A stretch of DNA of 64,000 bases from Paenibacillus mellifer (GTDB lineage Bacteria; Bacillota; Bacilli; Paenibacillales; Paenibacillaceae). The position numbers and the translations under genes were made by a program. The notes beneath the pieces were generated by a model, which saw nothing but the letters and a program-made list of their open reading frames with translations, ran no database searches and was not told where the DNA came from. The stretch spans positions 62,001 through 126,000 of the forward strand of contig NZ_JALPRK010000010.1 in NCBI RefSeq assembly GCF_023195895.1. The letters run 5' to 3'. The stretch's first letter is position 1; each line of letters opens with the position of its first letter. Below are positions 25,464-35,421 of the stretch, piece after piece.

Positions 25464-27111
25464 ATTTCGAAACCCGAGTATAGATCCTGCCGGCGCAGGC
25501 AAACGCGTGAAAATGCTGATCGTCGACGACGAAGCGGTCATCTGCGAGGGGCTGCGTTATACGATCGACTGGACGAAGCTTGGAGTGGAAGTCGTAGGCG
25601 AGGCGTATGACGGCAAAGAGGCGCTGGCTCTGATCGAGGAGCACGGCGTCCAACTTGTGCTTTCGGATATCCGCATGGACGGCATGGACGGGCTGGAGCT
25701 GGCCAAGCAATTGCGGCAACGGCATCCCGCGGTGCAGGTCGTCATGATCAGCGGTTACGAGGATTTCGAATATGCGCGCCAAGCCATCCGTTTAGGCGTG
25801 GGCGACTACTTGCTGAAGCCGGTCGACATTGAGGAATTGAGTGCCGTCGTGAATAAAATCGTTGCCGGCATCCGATCCGCCGACAAGGAGGAGAAGGCCC
25901 GGGAAATCGAGCTGTGGCTTTCGGGCATGGCCCGGCACGGCTCGGCGTACGGCAAAGAGCCGCCACCTTCGCTGGATGGCGTCCAATTCCGCATCGTAGC
26001 GACCCAGCTGGCCGACTTTCACGAACGCTTTGCCGATATGGAGGCGGATCGGTACGAAACGATTCAAGAGGCTTGGTTGCTCGGATTGAATCGCAATCTG
26101 GAGGGAGGCCCGCTTCGGGCGGTATCCGTTTTCGACCATGAAAATTTGCTAATCACCTTGCTGGCTTCGGCGGAACGAGCTGAACCGGATGCGTGGGACG
26201 AATGGCTGGCCTCGACTTTGGGGTCGGTTGACCCTGGAGCGGGAGTACGCATTTATGGCGGCGCTTCCGCCGTGTACGAGGACCTGGGGGAAACCGCGGA
26301 GCGTTGCGCCGAAGCGGTACGTCTGCTGGCGCTTCATGTGCTGGACGGCCGACGTATCCTGACGGCCGATTACGGAGTAGCGGCGATGTCCGGCCGGGCA
26401 CTGCCGGGCTTCGACATCACGGAGACGGTGCAAGGACTCGTATCCGCGTTTTTCAAGCAGGATCGGGAGGAAGTTCGCCGGACGGTGGAGGACCTGTTCC
26501 GTTTTTGCCGGGAATCGGGTTATCTGCTGCCGGAAGTTTGGAACCTGTATGAGGAATTGTTCGCGCTGCTCCGCCAACGCTTGCGCAAAAGCGGCATGAC
26601 CGGGTTGGATTACGCCCGCCGGGGGCAGCCGGACCCGAATATTTTCAACTCCTATGCCGGACTCGAAACGGTGGTTCTGGAGGATATGGAGGAACTGCAG
26701 CGGTTAATCGATCAGAACGGAATCGACAAATCTTACTGGATCGTCGAAAAAGCGAAAAGATTTATCATCGACCGTTACCGCACGGACCTCAAGGCTTCCG
26801 AGGTCGCCGCTTGGCTGAAAATCACTCCAAGCTATTTCAGTTATATTTTTAAGCAAAGCACGGGAAAAGGGTTTACGGAATACATGAACGAGATGCGGAT
26901 CGATCAGGCCAAAAACCTGCTGGCCACGACGCAAGATAAGGTGTTTGAGATCGCGGACAAGGTCGGTTATAAGGAATACAAGTACTTCGTGTCCGTGTTC
27001 AAAACGTATACGGGCATGACGCCGAAGGAATACCGCGGCCTGCGCGTCTGCAAGGAGGCGTCCGAGGGCGGCGGAGATATGACGGCCGGCATGGAACCGG
27101 CCAAAGACTAG
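25453..27111 (+). CDS. YesN-type response regulator with AraC DNA-binding domain
   Basis: The start is ATG 25453, behind GGAGGTG inside the kinase gene; 552 residues. Residues 17-135 are the receiver (MLIVDDEAVICEG, phospho-acceptor D72 in LSDIRMDGMDG, K in YLLKPVDI). Residues 150-420 are a variable middle; the last 100 or so residues are two AraC helix-turn-helix motifs (KASEVAAWLKITPSYFSYIF and VFEIADKVGYKEYKYFVSVF). AraC domains read direct repeats about 21 bp apart, the geometry of sites A-C, so this protein is the best candidate for their activator. That link is inference. Confidence 0.9.
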   Translation: MNPEFRNPSIDPAGAGKRVKMLIVDDEAVICEGLRYTIDWTKLGVEVVGEAYDGKEALALIEEHGVQLVLSDIRMDGMDGLELAKQLRQRHPAVQVVMISGYEDFEYARQAIRLGVGDYLLKPVDIEELSAVVNKIVAGIRSADKEEKAREIELWLSGMARHGSAYGKEPPPSLDGVQFRIVATQLADFHERFADMEADRYETIQEAWLLGLNRNLEGGPLRAVSVFDHENLLITLLASAERAEPDAWDEWLASTLGSVDPGAGVRIYGGASAVYEDLGETAERCAEAVRLLALHVLDGRRILTADYGVAAMSGRALPGFDITETVQGLVSAFFKQDREEVRRTVEDLFRFCRESGYLLPEVWNLYEELFALLRQRLRKSGMTGLDYARRGQPDPNIFNSYAGLETVVLEDMEELQRLIDQNGIDKSYWIVEKAKRFIIDRYRTDLKASEVAAWLKITPSYFSYIFKQSTGKGFTEYMNEMRIDQAKNLLATTQDKVFEIADKVGYKEYKYFVSVFKTYTGMTPKEYRGLRVCKEASEGGGDMTAGMEPAKD

Positions 27112-27163
27112 GAGGCGGCCGGATGGCATTTGGGCCGCCGGCCGATAAGCGGGGGGAACACGG

Positions 27164-29473
27164 ATGGAAACTTACAAACTGCCGTCCGCTCCGTTGGAAG
27201 AACGGGTGGCGGATTTGCTGGCCCGGATGACGCTCCGGGAAAAGGTGGGTCAACTCAATCAGCGGATGTACGGCTGGGACGCCTACGTCCGCAAGGGCGA
27301 TACGTTCGAGCTGACCGATGCGTTTAGGGAAGAAGTAGCCAAAGGCGGCGGGATGGGGGCGCTGTACGGCTTGTTCCGCAGCGACCCCTGGTCTGGCGTG
27401 AATTACGGGAACGGCATCTCCGCGGCGGACAGCGCGAGGGTGGCGAACATGGTGCAGCGGTACGTGCTGGAGCATACCCGATTGGGCATTCCCGTCCTGC
27501 TGACGGAAGAATGTCCGCACGGCCACCAGGCGCTCGACGGGACGCTGCTACCGGTCAATCTCGGCGCCGGAGCAACCTGGAATCCGGAGCTGATGACGCG
27601 GGCGTACGCCCATGTGGCGGCGGAAATCCGCAGCCGCGGCGCGCACGTGGGACTGGTCTCGGCGCTCGATATTTTGCAGGAACCGCGCTGGGGGCGTTCC
27701 GAGGAGTGCTACGGCGAGGATCCTTATTTGGCCGCCCGCTTCACGGAAGCGGCGGTGCGCGGCATGCAGGGCGACGACCCGCGGAAGCTGGATGCGCCGG
27801 ACCGCGTCGCAGTCGTCCTGAAGCATTTATGCGCGCAGGGGGCGGCTCAAGGCGGGCGCAACGCCGGTCCGGCGGCCATTGGGCCGCGGGAGCTGCGGGA
27901 GATCCATCTCCCGGCTGCCCGGGCGGGAGCGCTCGCCGGAGCCGAGGGTTTCATGGCGGCCTACAACGAAATCGACGGCGTGCCATGCCATGCCAACCGG
28001 GATTTGCTGACCGGCATCCTGCGGGAGGAATGGGGCTTCGAAGGGCTGGTGATGGCAGACGGCTGCGCGGTAGACCGGCTGCTGGCGCTAACCGGTACCC
28101 ATGAGTCCGCGGCGGCCCTCGCTTTGGCGTCGGGCGTCGATCTTAGCTTATGGGATACCGCCTTTTCCACGCTGGAAGAGGCGGTACGCCTAGGACTGGT
28201 GCAGGAAGCAGATATTGACCGTGCGGCCGCGCGCGTGCTGCGGCTGAAATTCCGGCTGGGGCTGTTCGACCGGCCTTACGTGCCGGAGCTCCGGGCGATT
28301 TCCGTTGTCGGCAGCCCGGAATTCCGGGACGTGAACCTGCAGGTCGCCCGCGAATCGGCCGTGCTGCTCAAGAACGAAGGCCGTTTGCTGCCGATCGTCG
28401 GCCGGCCGCGGCGGATCGCGGTGATCGGCCCGAACGCCGACCGCTTGTACAACCAACTGGGCGACTACACGAGCGTCCAGCGCGAAGGGACCGGCACGAC
28501 GTTGCTGCAGGGCATCCGTTCGTGCGCCCCGGAAGATACCGAGGTCGTGTACGCCCTGGGATGCGGCATCCGCGACCGGTCCAAGGCGGGCATCGCCGAG
28601 GCGATTGAGGCCGCGCAAGGCGCGGACGTCGCGGTTCTCGTGCTCGGCGGGAGCAGCGCCCGGGAATTCGGGGGCGACTTCGAAGACAATGGCGCGGCGA
28701 TCGTCAAAGAGGGCAGCCCGTCCGAGATGGACTGCGGCGAAGGGGGCGACTTGGCCGACCTGTCTCTCGGCGGGGTGCAGCAGGAGCTGGTCGAGGCCGT
28801 CGCCGCCACCGGCACGCCCGTCGTCGCCGTGCTCATTCAAGGCCGCCCGCATGCGCTCACCGATGTCGTCGACTTATGCGGCGCCGTCCTCTGCGCGTGG
28901 TATCCCGGGACGGAAGGCGGCCGGGCGATCGCGGAGCTCTTGTTCGGCAAAGCGAATCCGAGCGGCAAGCTGCCGGTGACGCTGCCGCGGTCTTCAGCCC
29001 AGCTCCCCGTATATTACAACCAAAAGGATCCCGGTCGAACCCGAAATTACGTCGATATGCCCTCCGCGCCGTTGTACCCGTTCGGTTACGGGCTGAGTTA
29101 CACGCAATTTACCTATGCCCATTTATCCTTGTCCCGCGAGGTCGTCTCGGCGGCGGAGCTGGAGAACGGGGAGCGGGTGACGGTTCGCGTTGAGGTGGAA
29201 AATACGGGGGACAGGAGCGGGGCGGAAACAGTCCAGTTGTACATCCGGGCCCGGGAATCGGGCATCACCCGGCGAATCGCCGAGCTGAAGGGGTTCCGCA
29301 AAATCGAGCTGAACCCGGGAGAACGCCGTGTCGTCGAGTTCGTGTTGGGCCGGGAGGAACTGGGGATCTGGAACCGGGAGCTGCGTTTTGCGGCGGTTCC
29401 GAGCAAAGTCGCAGTTCAAGTCGGGGGCAGTAGCCGGGACACGCTTTCCGCTGATCTGACCGTGACAGCATAA
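27164..29473 (+). CDS. Glycoside hydrolase family 3 beta-glycosidase
   Basis: It encodes 769 residues from ATG 27164 behind GGGGGGAACACGG. It starts with PLEERVADLLARMTLREKVG and has no signal peptide, so it works in the cytoplasm. The nucleophile should be D299 in LVMADGCAVDR (the family usually shows SDW; here it reads ADGCA). The second domain contains LLKNEGRLLPI and GGSSAREFGGDFEDNG; a fibronectin-III-like domain (about 660-769) closes the protein. It may be a beta-glucosidase or beta-xylosidase acting on imported oligosaccharides. It follows the yesN-like gene by 52 bases and ends the island. Confidence 0.87.
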   Translation: METYKLPSAPLEERVADLLARMTLREKVGQLNQRMYGWDAYVRKGDTFELTDAFREEVAKGGGMGALYGLFRSDPWSGVNYGNGISAADSARVANMVQRYVLEHTRLGIPVLLTEECPHGHQALDGTLLPVNLGAGATWNPELMTRAYAHVAAEIRSRGAHVGLVSALDILQEPRWGRSEECYGEDPYLAARFTEAAVRGMQGDDPRKLDAPDRVAVVLKHLCAQGAAQGGRNAGPAAIGPRELREIHLPAARAGALAGAEGFMAAYNEIDGVPCHANRDLLTGILREEWGFEGLVMADGCAVDRLLALTGTHESAAALALASGVDLSLWDTAFSTLEEAVRLGLVQEADIDRAAARVLRLKFRLGLFDRPYVPELRAISVVGSPEFRDVNLQVARESAVLLKNEGRLLPIVGRPRRIAVIGPNADRLYNQLGDYTSVQREGTGTTLLQGIRSCAPEDTEVVYALGCGIRDRSKAGIAEAIEAAQGADVAVLVLGGSSAREFGGDFEDNGAAIVKEGSPSEMDCGEGGDLADLSLGGVQQELVEAVAATGTPVVAVLIQGRPHALTDVVDLCGAVLCAWYPGTEGGRAIAELLFGKANPSGKLPVTLPRSSAQLPVYYNQKDPGRTRNYVDMPSAPLYPFGYGLSYTQFTYAHLSLSREVVSAAELENGERVTVRVEVENTGDRSGAETVQLYIRARESGITRRIAELKGFRKIELNPGERRVVEFVLGREELGIWNRELRFAAVPSKVAVQVGGSSRDTLSADLTVTA

Positions 29474-29498
29474 CTTTAGGAGACAAGTTCGTAGTTTA

Positions 29499-29550
29499 CA
29501 GCGCAAGGTTCTGAGGGCAGACGCCCCGGTACTTTGCGCTGTTTTGTTTT
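29499..29550 (+). terminator. Rho-independent terminator after the GH3 gene
   Basis: CAGCGCAA (29499-29506) pairs with TTGCGCTG (29534-29541), followed by TTTTGTTTT. Confidence 0.8.
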
Positions 29551-29610
29551 GATGGGGAAGGGTAAGCGGCTTTGGCGCCAGAGAATACCCTTTGTCGGAC
29601 GCTTTGCAGC

Positions 29611-29700
29611 ATTATCCCTTTTAATCAGACGATAAGATTACAACAAGAAACGGGCTAACTCGGGTGAACAAACTGATGCCCCCTGAACAAAAGGGATAAT
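29611..29700. repeat. Inverted pair of the AAAGGGATAAT dispersed repeat
   Basis: CCCTGAACAAAAGGGATAAT (29681-29700) faces an inverted copy, ATTATCCCTTTTAATCAG (29611-29628). Further copies of the same motif are found at 39275-39373. Confidence 0.5.
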
Positions 29701-29736
29701 GGTGAAAAACGCCTGCAGAGAGCACAAGCTCCCGGC

Positions 29737-30579
29737 TTATTTCGTTTCCCGGAAAGCGCTGGGCGACTGGCCTGTTACCTTCTTGAACAGCATGGAGAAA
29801 TATTTGTCGTTCCCGTAACCGACTCGGGCGGCGACTTCATGAATCGGCGCATTGGTTTCGCGGAGCAGTCGCTTGGCCTCTTCGATCCGTCGGGTGATGA
29901 GATAGTTGACGGGCGAGTCGCCAAGTTCTTTTTTGAACAGATGGGATAAATAATGTTGACTGACGTAGAGGGTATCGGCAATTTCCTTGAGCGTGATGCT
30001 GCGGGTGTAATTCTTATCGATGAACTGCTTGGTGCGAACAGTGATTTCGTTCTTGTCCTTCAGCGGATCAAACGGATGCTTCACGTCCACGATCCGATAC
30101 AGGAGCGTGATCAGCGACATGAGCAGGTTGTTGCTGAGCGTCTCGTAACCGAGCACCTGGGAATCGCATTCCTGGAGCATTTCCGACAGGTAGCTCTCGA
30201 CTTTGTAGGCGTATTTCTCGCACGGGATCACCGGATCGACGGAGGCGGGCAGCAGTTGCCCCGGCGGTACGCCGTCGACGTGCACGTTGCCAACGCCGCA
30301 GTAGATCAATCTGAACGGTTCCGGACTCACGGAACGTTCCTCATGCGGAACGCCTGCGTTATAGACGGCTACATCGCCGGGATGCACTTCGTAGGTCGTG
30401 CCGCCGATGCGGAATTCCCCGCGGCCTTCGACGATATAGATGATCTCGCAATAATCGTGGATTTGCGGCGGGGCGTAAAAGCGGTGTTCGTCCACGACTT
30501 GGCCGGCGTACAGCAGCTCGGGCGTCTTCTTGAAACGGAAGCGGTCACTTTTGCGATGAGGAATTTCGATTTTCGGCAC
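29737..30579 (-). CDS. AraC-family transcriptional regulator of the fucose locus
   Basis: On the reverse strand the start is GTG 30579 (VPKIEIPHRKSDRFRF) behind GGGAGGAG; 280 residues. Residues 30-130 form a cupin sugar-binding domain (YAPPQIHDYCEIIYIVEGRG, YEVHPGDVAVYNAGVPHEE); residues 180-280 hold the two HTH motifs (ITLKEIADTLYVSQHYLSHL and IHEVAARVGYGNDKYFSMLF). It is divergent from fucI, and the shared gap holds TATAAT boxes for both directions (30611-30616 reverse; 30755-30760 forward). L-fucose or a derivative is the likely inducer. Confidence in the family is high, in the ligand moderate. Confidence 0.87.
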   Translation of the reverse strand: MPKIEIPHRKSDRFRFKKTPELLYAGQVVDEHRFYAPPQIHDYCEIIYIVEGRGEFRIGGTTYEVHPGDVAVYNAGVPHEERSVSPEPFRLIYCGVGNVHVDGVPPGQLLPASVDPVIPCEKYAYKVESYLSEMLQECDSQVLGYETLSNNLLMSLITLLYRIVDVKHPFDPLKDKNEITVRTKQFIDKNYTRSITLKEIADTLYVSQHYLSHLFKKELGDSPVNYLITRRIEEAKRLLRETNAPIHEVAARVGYGNDKYFSMLFKKVTGQSPSAFRETK

Positions 30580-30682
30580 GATGGGCTCCTCCCGAACAAT
30601 GGTTAATCCCATTATAGCGGAAGCAAAGGCGGATGGGAGGAAATTGCAGGAAAATTTCGCGTAGGAGCGACGGTTCACTATT

Positions 30683-30760
30683 TTGCGATGTTGCGATGGT
30701 AAGAGGGCAATATAGTAGGTTCTCGAACGCACCGGGCCAACGATAGAATGGGACTATAAT
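30683..30760 (+). promoter_or_regulatory. fucI promoter region with tandem TTGCGATG repeat
   Basis: TTGCGATG is repeated without a gap at 30683-30690 and 30691-30698; TATAAT lies at 30755-30760 with no recognisable -35. An activator (the divergent AraC protein) is probably needed. Confidence 0.4.
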
Positions 30761-30780
30761 TCATTGTCCAAGGAGGCAAA

Positions 30781-32577
30781 ATGGGTATGGTTGAAAACGG
30801 TTACAGATGGCGGGACGGATTCCCGAAAATCGGCATTCGTCCAACGATCGACGGCAGAAGACGAGGCGTGCGCGAGTCCCTGGAGGAGCAGACGATGAAC
30901 CTGGCCAAGGCGGTGGTCCGGCTGCTCGAGGCAGAGCTCCGCTACCCGAACGGTCAGCCGGTGGAATGCGTGATCGCCGATACGTGTATCGGCGGCGTGG
31001 CGGAAGCGGCGGCAGCGGCGAAGAAATTCAAGGCGGCTGAGGTGGGCGTATCGATCACCGTGACGCCTTGTTGGTGCTACGGCACAGAAACGATGGATAC
31101 CGATCCACAGATTCCGAAGGCGGTATGGGGCTTCAACGGCACCGGTCGTCCGGGTGCGGTCTATTTGGCCGCTGTGTTGTCCGCGCACGCGCAAAAAGGA
31201 CTGCCGGCGTTTGGCATCTACGGTGAAGACGTGCAGGACGAAGGCGACGACCGGATCCCGGCCGACGTGCAGGAGAAGCTGCTGCGGTTTGCCCGAGGCG
31301 GGTTGGCGGCGGCATTGATGCGCGACCGGGCGTATCTGTCGATGGGCTCGGTGTCGATGGGGATCGCCGGCTCGATGGTGAACGATTCATTTTTCCAAGA
31401 GTATCTAGGCATGCGCAACGAGTACGTCGATATGACCGAGTTCACGCGGCGGATGGAGGAAGGGATCTACGATCCCGAGGAATACAAAGCGGCGTTGGCT
31501 TGGGTGAAGGAGAACTGCCAGGAAGGTCCGGACAATAATCCGGCCCATCTGCAGACCTCGCGGGAACGCAAGGACCAGGAATGGGAGACGGTTGTGAAAA
31601 TGACGCTGATCACGCGCGACCTCATGATCGGCAACCCGCGGCTCGCCGAGCTGGGCTACGAGGAGGAAGCGCAAGGACATCACGCCATCGCCTCCGGCTT
31701 CCAGGGGCAACGCCAGTGGACGGATCACTTCCCGAACGGCGATTTCATGGAGACGCTGCTGAATTCGTCGTTCGACTGGAACGGCACGCGTGCGCCTTAC
31801 CTCGTAGCGACGGAGAACGACAGCCTGAACGGCGTCGGCATGCTGTTTGGGCATTTGCTGACGAATACGGCGCAGATTTTTGCCGACGTGCGCACGTACT
31901 GGAGCCCGGCCTCCGTGGAGCGGGTGACCAGCCATAAGCTGGAGGGCCGAGCGGCGGGAGGCCTCTTGCACTTGATCAACTCCGGTTCGGCCGCGCTCGA
32001 CGGGACCGGTGAGCAAATGAAAGACGGCATCCCCGTCATCAAGCCGTTCTGGGAGATCAGCGAGGAGGAAGTCGAACGCATGCTGCAAGCGACGCAGTTC
32101 CGTCCGGCTTCGCTGGAGTATTTCCGCGGCGGCGGGTTTTCCACCGATTACTTGACCCGCGGCGGCATGCCGATGACGATGACCCGGCTGAACCTGGTCA
32201 AAGGGCTCGGGCCGGTGCTGCAAATCGCCGAGGGTTACTCGGTGGACCTGCCGGAGCACGTGCACGACACGCTCGACAAACGGACGGACCCGACGTGGCC
32301 GTCGACCTGGTTTGCGCCAAACCTGACCGGCAGCGGCGCGTTCGCCAGCGTCTATGACGTGATGGACCACTGGGGCGCGAACCACGGCGTGATCAGCTAC
32401 GGCCATATCGGCGCCGACCTGATCACGCTGGCGTCGATCCTGCGCATTCCGGTCAGCATGCACAACGTTCCGAAGGAGAAGGTGTTCCGTCCGCGGGCCT
32501 GGGGCCTGTTTGGCACCGAGGATACGGAGAGCGCCGACTTCCGGGCCTGCACTACGTTTGGGCCGCTGTATAAGTAG
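30781..32577 (+). CDS. fucI: L-fucose isomerase
   Basis: It encodes 598 residues from ATG 30781, behind AAGGAGG. The match to E. coli FucI is obvious throughout: [91 protein letters not shown] and NSGSAALDG. It converts L-fucose to L-fuculose with Mn2+ in the cytoplasm. It opens the operon fucI-fucA-kinase-fucU. Confidence 0.95.
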   Translation: MGMVENGYRWRDGFPKIGIRPTIDGRRRGVRESLEEQTMNLAKAVVRLLEAELRYPNGQPVECVIADTCIGGVAEAAAAAKKFKAAEVGVSITVTPCWCYGTETMDTDPQIPKAVWGFNGTGRPGAVYLAAVLSAHAQKGLPAFGIYGEDVQDEGDDRIPADVQEKLLRFARGGLAAALMRDRAYLSMGSVSMGIAGSMVNDSFFQEYLGMRNEYVDMTEFTRRMEEGIYDPEEYKAALAWVKENCQEGPDNNPAHLQTSRERKDQEWETVVKMTLITRDLMIGNPRLAELGYEEEAQGHHAIASGFQGQRQWTDHFPNGDFMETLLNSSFDWNGTRAPYLVATENDSLNGVGMLFGHLLTNTAQIFADVRTYWSPASVERVTSHKLEGRAAGGLLHLINSGSAALDGTGEQMKDGIPVIKPFWEISEEEVERMLQATQFRPASLEYFRGGGFSTDYLTRGGMPMTMTRLNLVKGLGPVLQIAEGYSVDLPEHVHDTLDKRTDPTWPSTWFAPNLTGSGAFASVYDVMDHWGANHGVISYGHIGADLITLASILRIPVSMHNVPKEKVFRPRAWGLFGTEDTESADFRACTTFGPLYK

Positions 32578-32611
32578 ACCGTTACTCAAGCCAATAAAGG
32601 AGCTAAACGAG

Positions 32612-33271
32612 ATGCAAAACATAGAAACACGCCAGGAGCTATGCAAATATGCCCGCAAAATCGTGGACAACGGGTTGGTCGTTGGGCCAGGCGGTAACAT
32701 CAGCGCTCGGGCCGGCGACAAGATGTATCTGTCGCCGAGCGGCTTCGCACTCGAGGAGATCGAGCCGGAGCAGTGGATCGAGGTGGACATTCCGACGGGA
32801 GAGGTGACCGAGATCGGCCTGCGTCCATCGTCGGAGGTGCTGATGCATCTATACGGCTATCGCCAAAAGCCGGATATGGGAGCCATGGTGCATACGCACC
32901 CCTCCCATTGCATCGCTTTTACGCTGATTGAACGGGAACTTCCGATTATGTTCCCGGACCAGGCCGCATTGGTCGGCCGTACGGCATTTATCCCTTATTT
33001 GATCCCGACGACGGATCTGTTAGCGAATGCGGTGGCTGAGAAGGTGAACGGGGCGAGTTCGATTTTGCTGGGAAACCATGGGCTGGTGACGACGGGCCGC
33101 AATTTGCGGGAGGCTTACTACCGGACCCAGGTCGTGGAGGAGAGCGCGAAAATTTACTTAAGCGCGAAGGCGGCGGGAACGCCTGTCCCGCTAACGGATC
33201 AGGAGGTCGCGGATATCGCCGCACTCGAAAGCGAAGATTACCGGATCACGCTGCTGCAAAAAATGAAGTGA
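32612..33271 (+). CDS. fucA: L-fuculose-1-phosphate aldolase (class II)
   Basis: The start is ATG 32612 behind AAAGGAGC; 219 residues. GPGGNISAR, SPSGFALEEI, VHTHPSHCIAF (zinc ligands HxH) and LLGNHGLVTTGRNL are class II aldolase signatures; length agrees with FucA. It splits fuculose-1-phosphate into DHAP and L-lactaldehyde. It lies 34 bases behind fucI. Confidence 0.88.
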   Translation: MQNIETRQELCKYARKIVDNGLVVGPGGNISARAGDKMYLSPSGFALEEIEPEQWIEVDIPTGEVTEIGLRPSSEVLMHLYGYRQKPDMGAMVHTHPSHCIAFTLIERELPIMFPDQAALVGRTAFIPYLIPTTDLLANAVAEKVNGASSILLGNHGLVTTGRNLREAYYRTQVVEESAKIYLSAKAAGTPVPLTDQEVADIAALESEDYRITLLQKMK

Positions 33272-33289
33272 TCGGACGGTGTAAGGCTT

Positions 33290-34852
33290 ATGTCATCGGA
33301 ACAACAACGAAATCCTTGCGTTCTCGCGTTTGACTTAGGTGCCAGCAGCGGTCGGGCGTTCGTTGGCGAAATCATCACTGAGACCCCTCGTGACGCTTCT
33401 ATTACCGGCATCGGTACTGGAAATTCCAGTGTTCGGAAGCTGCAAATCACCGAGGTTCACCGTTTCTCGAACGTGCCGGTTCAAATCGGCGGGCATCTGC
33501 ATTGGGATACGCCGATGCTGTTGCGGGAGATCAAGACCGGTATCCGCAAAGCGTTTCAGACTGGGTACCACCCGGAGAGCTGCGCCATCGATACCTGGGG
33601 CGTCGATTTTGGCCTGTTGGATCGAAACGGCGAGCTGCTAGGCATCCCCTACCATTATCGGGACCGTCAAACCGATGGGGTGGTCGAGGAGGTATCCGCC
33701 TTGGTCGGCGTGAAGCGATTGTTCCGCGAAAGCGGGCTGCAATTTATGCCCTTTAACACGCTATATCAGCTGTATGCGATGAAAAAGGCCGGCTCCCCTA
33801 AGCTCGACCTGGCCGAAACGCTGCTGTTAACGCCGGATTTGCTGAGCTATTTTCTGACCGACCGGCGAGTCTGCGAATTTACGATGGCAACCACAACGGG
33901 GTTGTTCGACCCGGGACGGGGTGTGTGGAACGACGCGCTGATGGAGCAGTTGGGCATCCCAAGCGCGATCTTCCCCGATCCGGTACCCCCGGGTACCGTG
34001 ATCGGCGAATTGACAGCGGAGGTCTGCGCTGAGCTTGGCGTGCCGCCAATCCGGATGATCGCCGTCGCCTCGCATGACACGGAATCAGCCGCTGCGGCCG
34101 TGCCGGCGGATTCGCCGGCGTTCGCTTACCTCGTCAGCGGCACCTGGTCGCTGCTGGGAACACAGATGGCGAAGCCGCTGTTGACGCCGGCAGTGCTGGA
34201 GCGCCAGTTCTCCAACGAGGGCGGCGTGGACGGCACGTACCATTTGCTCAAAAACATCATGGGCCTGTGGATCCTCCAGGAGTGCAAGCGCAAATGGGAG
34301 CAACTCGGCGAAGCCTATTCCTTCGCCGAGCTGGTGCAATTGGCGGAACAAGCTGAGCCGCTTTGCACCTTGATCGACCCGGATGATCTGAGGTTCATGA
34401 ATCCGGCCGACATGCCGGAGGAGATCCGTACTTACTGCCGGGAAACGGGTCAGCCGGTACCGGATTCGCCCGGCGCTTTCGCCCGCTGCATCCTCGAAAG
34501 CTTGGCACTTCGCTACAGTCAGGTGCTGGAGCAGGCCGAGGAGCTGACCGGCTCGAGATTTACCGGACTGCATATGGTCGGCGGCGGCATCCAAAACGAG
34601 CTGCTCTGCCGGCTAACGGCCGGAGCGATCGGCCGCCCGGTCTGGGCAGGGCCAGTGGAAGCCAGCGCGATCGGCAATCTGCTCGTCCAGCTGCGAACCG
34701 GCGGCTGGATTAAAGATTCGCAGGAAGGTCTTGCACTGGTCAAGACATCGTTCCCGCTTCGGATTTACGAGCCGGAGTTTGAGGAACACCGGGCAGCTTG
34801 GGCCGCTGCCTATAAGCGATTCGAACAACTGGGGAGGTCGATGAAATGTTAA
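33290..34852 (+). CDS. FGGY kinase of the rhamnulokinase type, probable L-fuculokinase
   Basis: It encodes 520 residues from ATG 33290 (behind GGTGTAAGG, a weak site). It opens with LAFDLGASSGRAFVGE, and shows IDTWGVDFGLLD, YRDRQTDG, LNTLYQLYA-like FNTLYQLYAMKK, HDTESAAAAVPA and SGTWSLLG, all RhaB-type motifs. Because it sits between fucA and fucU it should phosphorylate L-fuculose rather than rhamnulose; a separate rhaB is present at 45687. Residues 25-50 carry an insertion (ITETPRDASITGIGTG) not seen in the other copy. Confidence 0.82.
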   Translation: MSSEQQRNPCVLAFDLGASSGRAFVGEIITETPRDASITGIGTGNSSVRKLQITEVHRFSNVPVQIGGHLHWDTPMLLREIKTGIRKAFQTGYHPESCAIDTWGVDFGLLDRNGELLGIPYHYRDRQTDGVVEEVSALVGVKRLFRESGLQFMPFNTLYQLYAMKKAGSPKLDLAETLLLTPDLLSYFLTDRRVCEFTMATTTGLFDPGRGVWNDALMEQLGIPSAIFPDPVPPGTVIGELTAEVCAELGVPPIRMIAVASHDTESAAAAVPADSPAFAYLVSGTWSLLGTQMAKPLLTPAVLERQFSNEGGVDGTYHLLKNIMGLWILQECKRKWEQLGEAYSFAELVQLAEQAEPLCTLIDPDDLRFMNPADMPEEIRTYCRETGQPVPDSPGAFARCILESLALRYSQVLEQAEELTGSRFTGLHMVGGGIQNELLCRLTAGAIGRPVWAGPVEASAIGNLLVQLRTGGWIKDSQEGLALVKTSFPLRIYEPEFEEHRAAWAAAYKRFEQLGRSMKC

Positions 34853-35277
34853 AAGGCATATCCAGCCTCCTTTCGCCGGAGCTGCTGAAGATTTTGATGG
34901 AAATGGGGCATTCGGACGAGATCGTGCTTGCCGACGGCAATTTTCCGGCAGCCAGCCACGCCCAGCGCTTAATCCGCTGTGACGGCCATGGCATCCCCGA
35001 ATTGTTGGAAGCGATCCTGCCGCTGTTTCCACTCGACGTCTACGTGGACCATCCAGTTGCGTTGATGGCAGTCATGCCCGGCGATCCGGTCGAAACGCCG
35101 ATCTGGGACGAGTACCGCCGGATCGTCAGCCGCCATCACTCGGTAGATCAGCCGTTTGTGGAGGTCGAACGGTTCGCCTTTTACGAGCGAGCCAAACAGG
35201 CGTATGCGATTATCTCCACCGGGGAAAAAGCGCTGTACGCTAATGTGATCCTAAAAAAAGGCGTGGTTACGGCCTAG
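34846..35277 (+). CDS. fucU: L-fucose mutarotase (FucU/RbsD family)
   Basis: It encodes 143 residues and overlaps the kinase end by seven bases. The opening MLKGISSLLSPELLKILMEM followed by GHSDEIVLADGNFPA holds the catalytic His and Asp of the RbsD/FucU family; EVERFAFYERAKQAYAIIST is the C-terminal hallmark. It interconverts alpha and beta fucose anomers for FucI. A terminator follows directly, closing the operon. Confidence 0.92.
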   Translation: MLKGISSLLSPELLKILMEMGHSDEIVLADGNFPAASHAQRLIRCDGHGIPELLEAILPLFPLDVYVDHPVALMAVMPGDPVETPIWDEYRRIVSRHHSVDQPFVEVERFAFYERAKQAYAIISTGEKALYANVILKKGVVTA

Positions 35278-35304
35278 AAGAACAAAATGAACATCGCATA
35301 AAGC

Positions 35305-35334
35305 AGGGGCTGCCGGAGGGCATGCCCCCTTTTA
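35305..35334 (+). terminator. Terminator closing the fuc operon
   Basis: GGGGCTGCC (35306-35314) pairs with GGCATGCCCC (35319-35328) with one bulge, followed by CTTTTAT. Confidence 0.65.
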
Positions 35335-35421
35335 TCGTCGGGAAAAAGCGTTTACAATAAAAGAGACCGCGGCCTCAGACAGGATGAGTAGATAGGCTTC
35401 GGAGAAGGGGAGTGGACGGCA

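Noticed and set aside
31405-32790. 461-codon reverse frame opposite fucI
   Set aside because: Shadow of fucI, whose full-length match is clear; the antisense product is low-complexity and Arg/His-rich.
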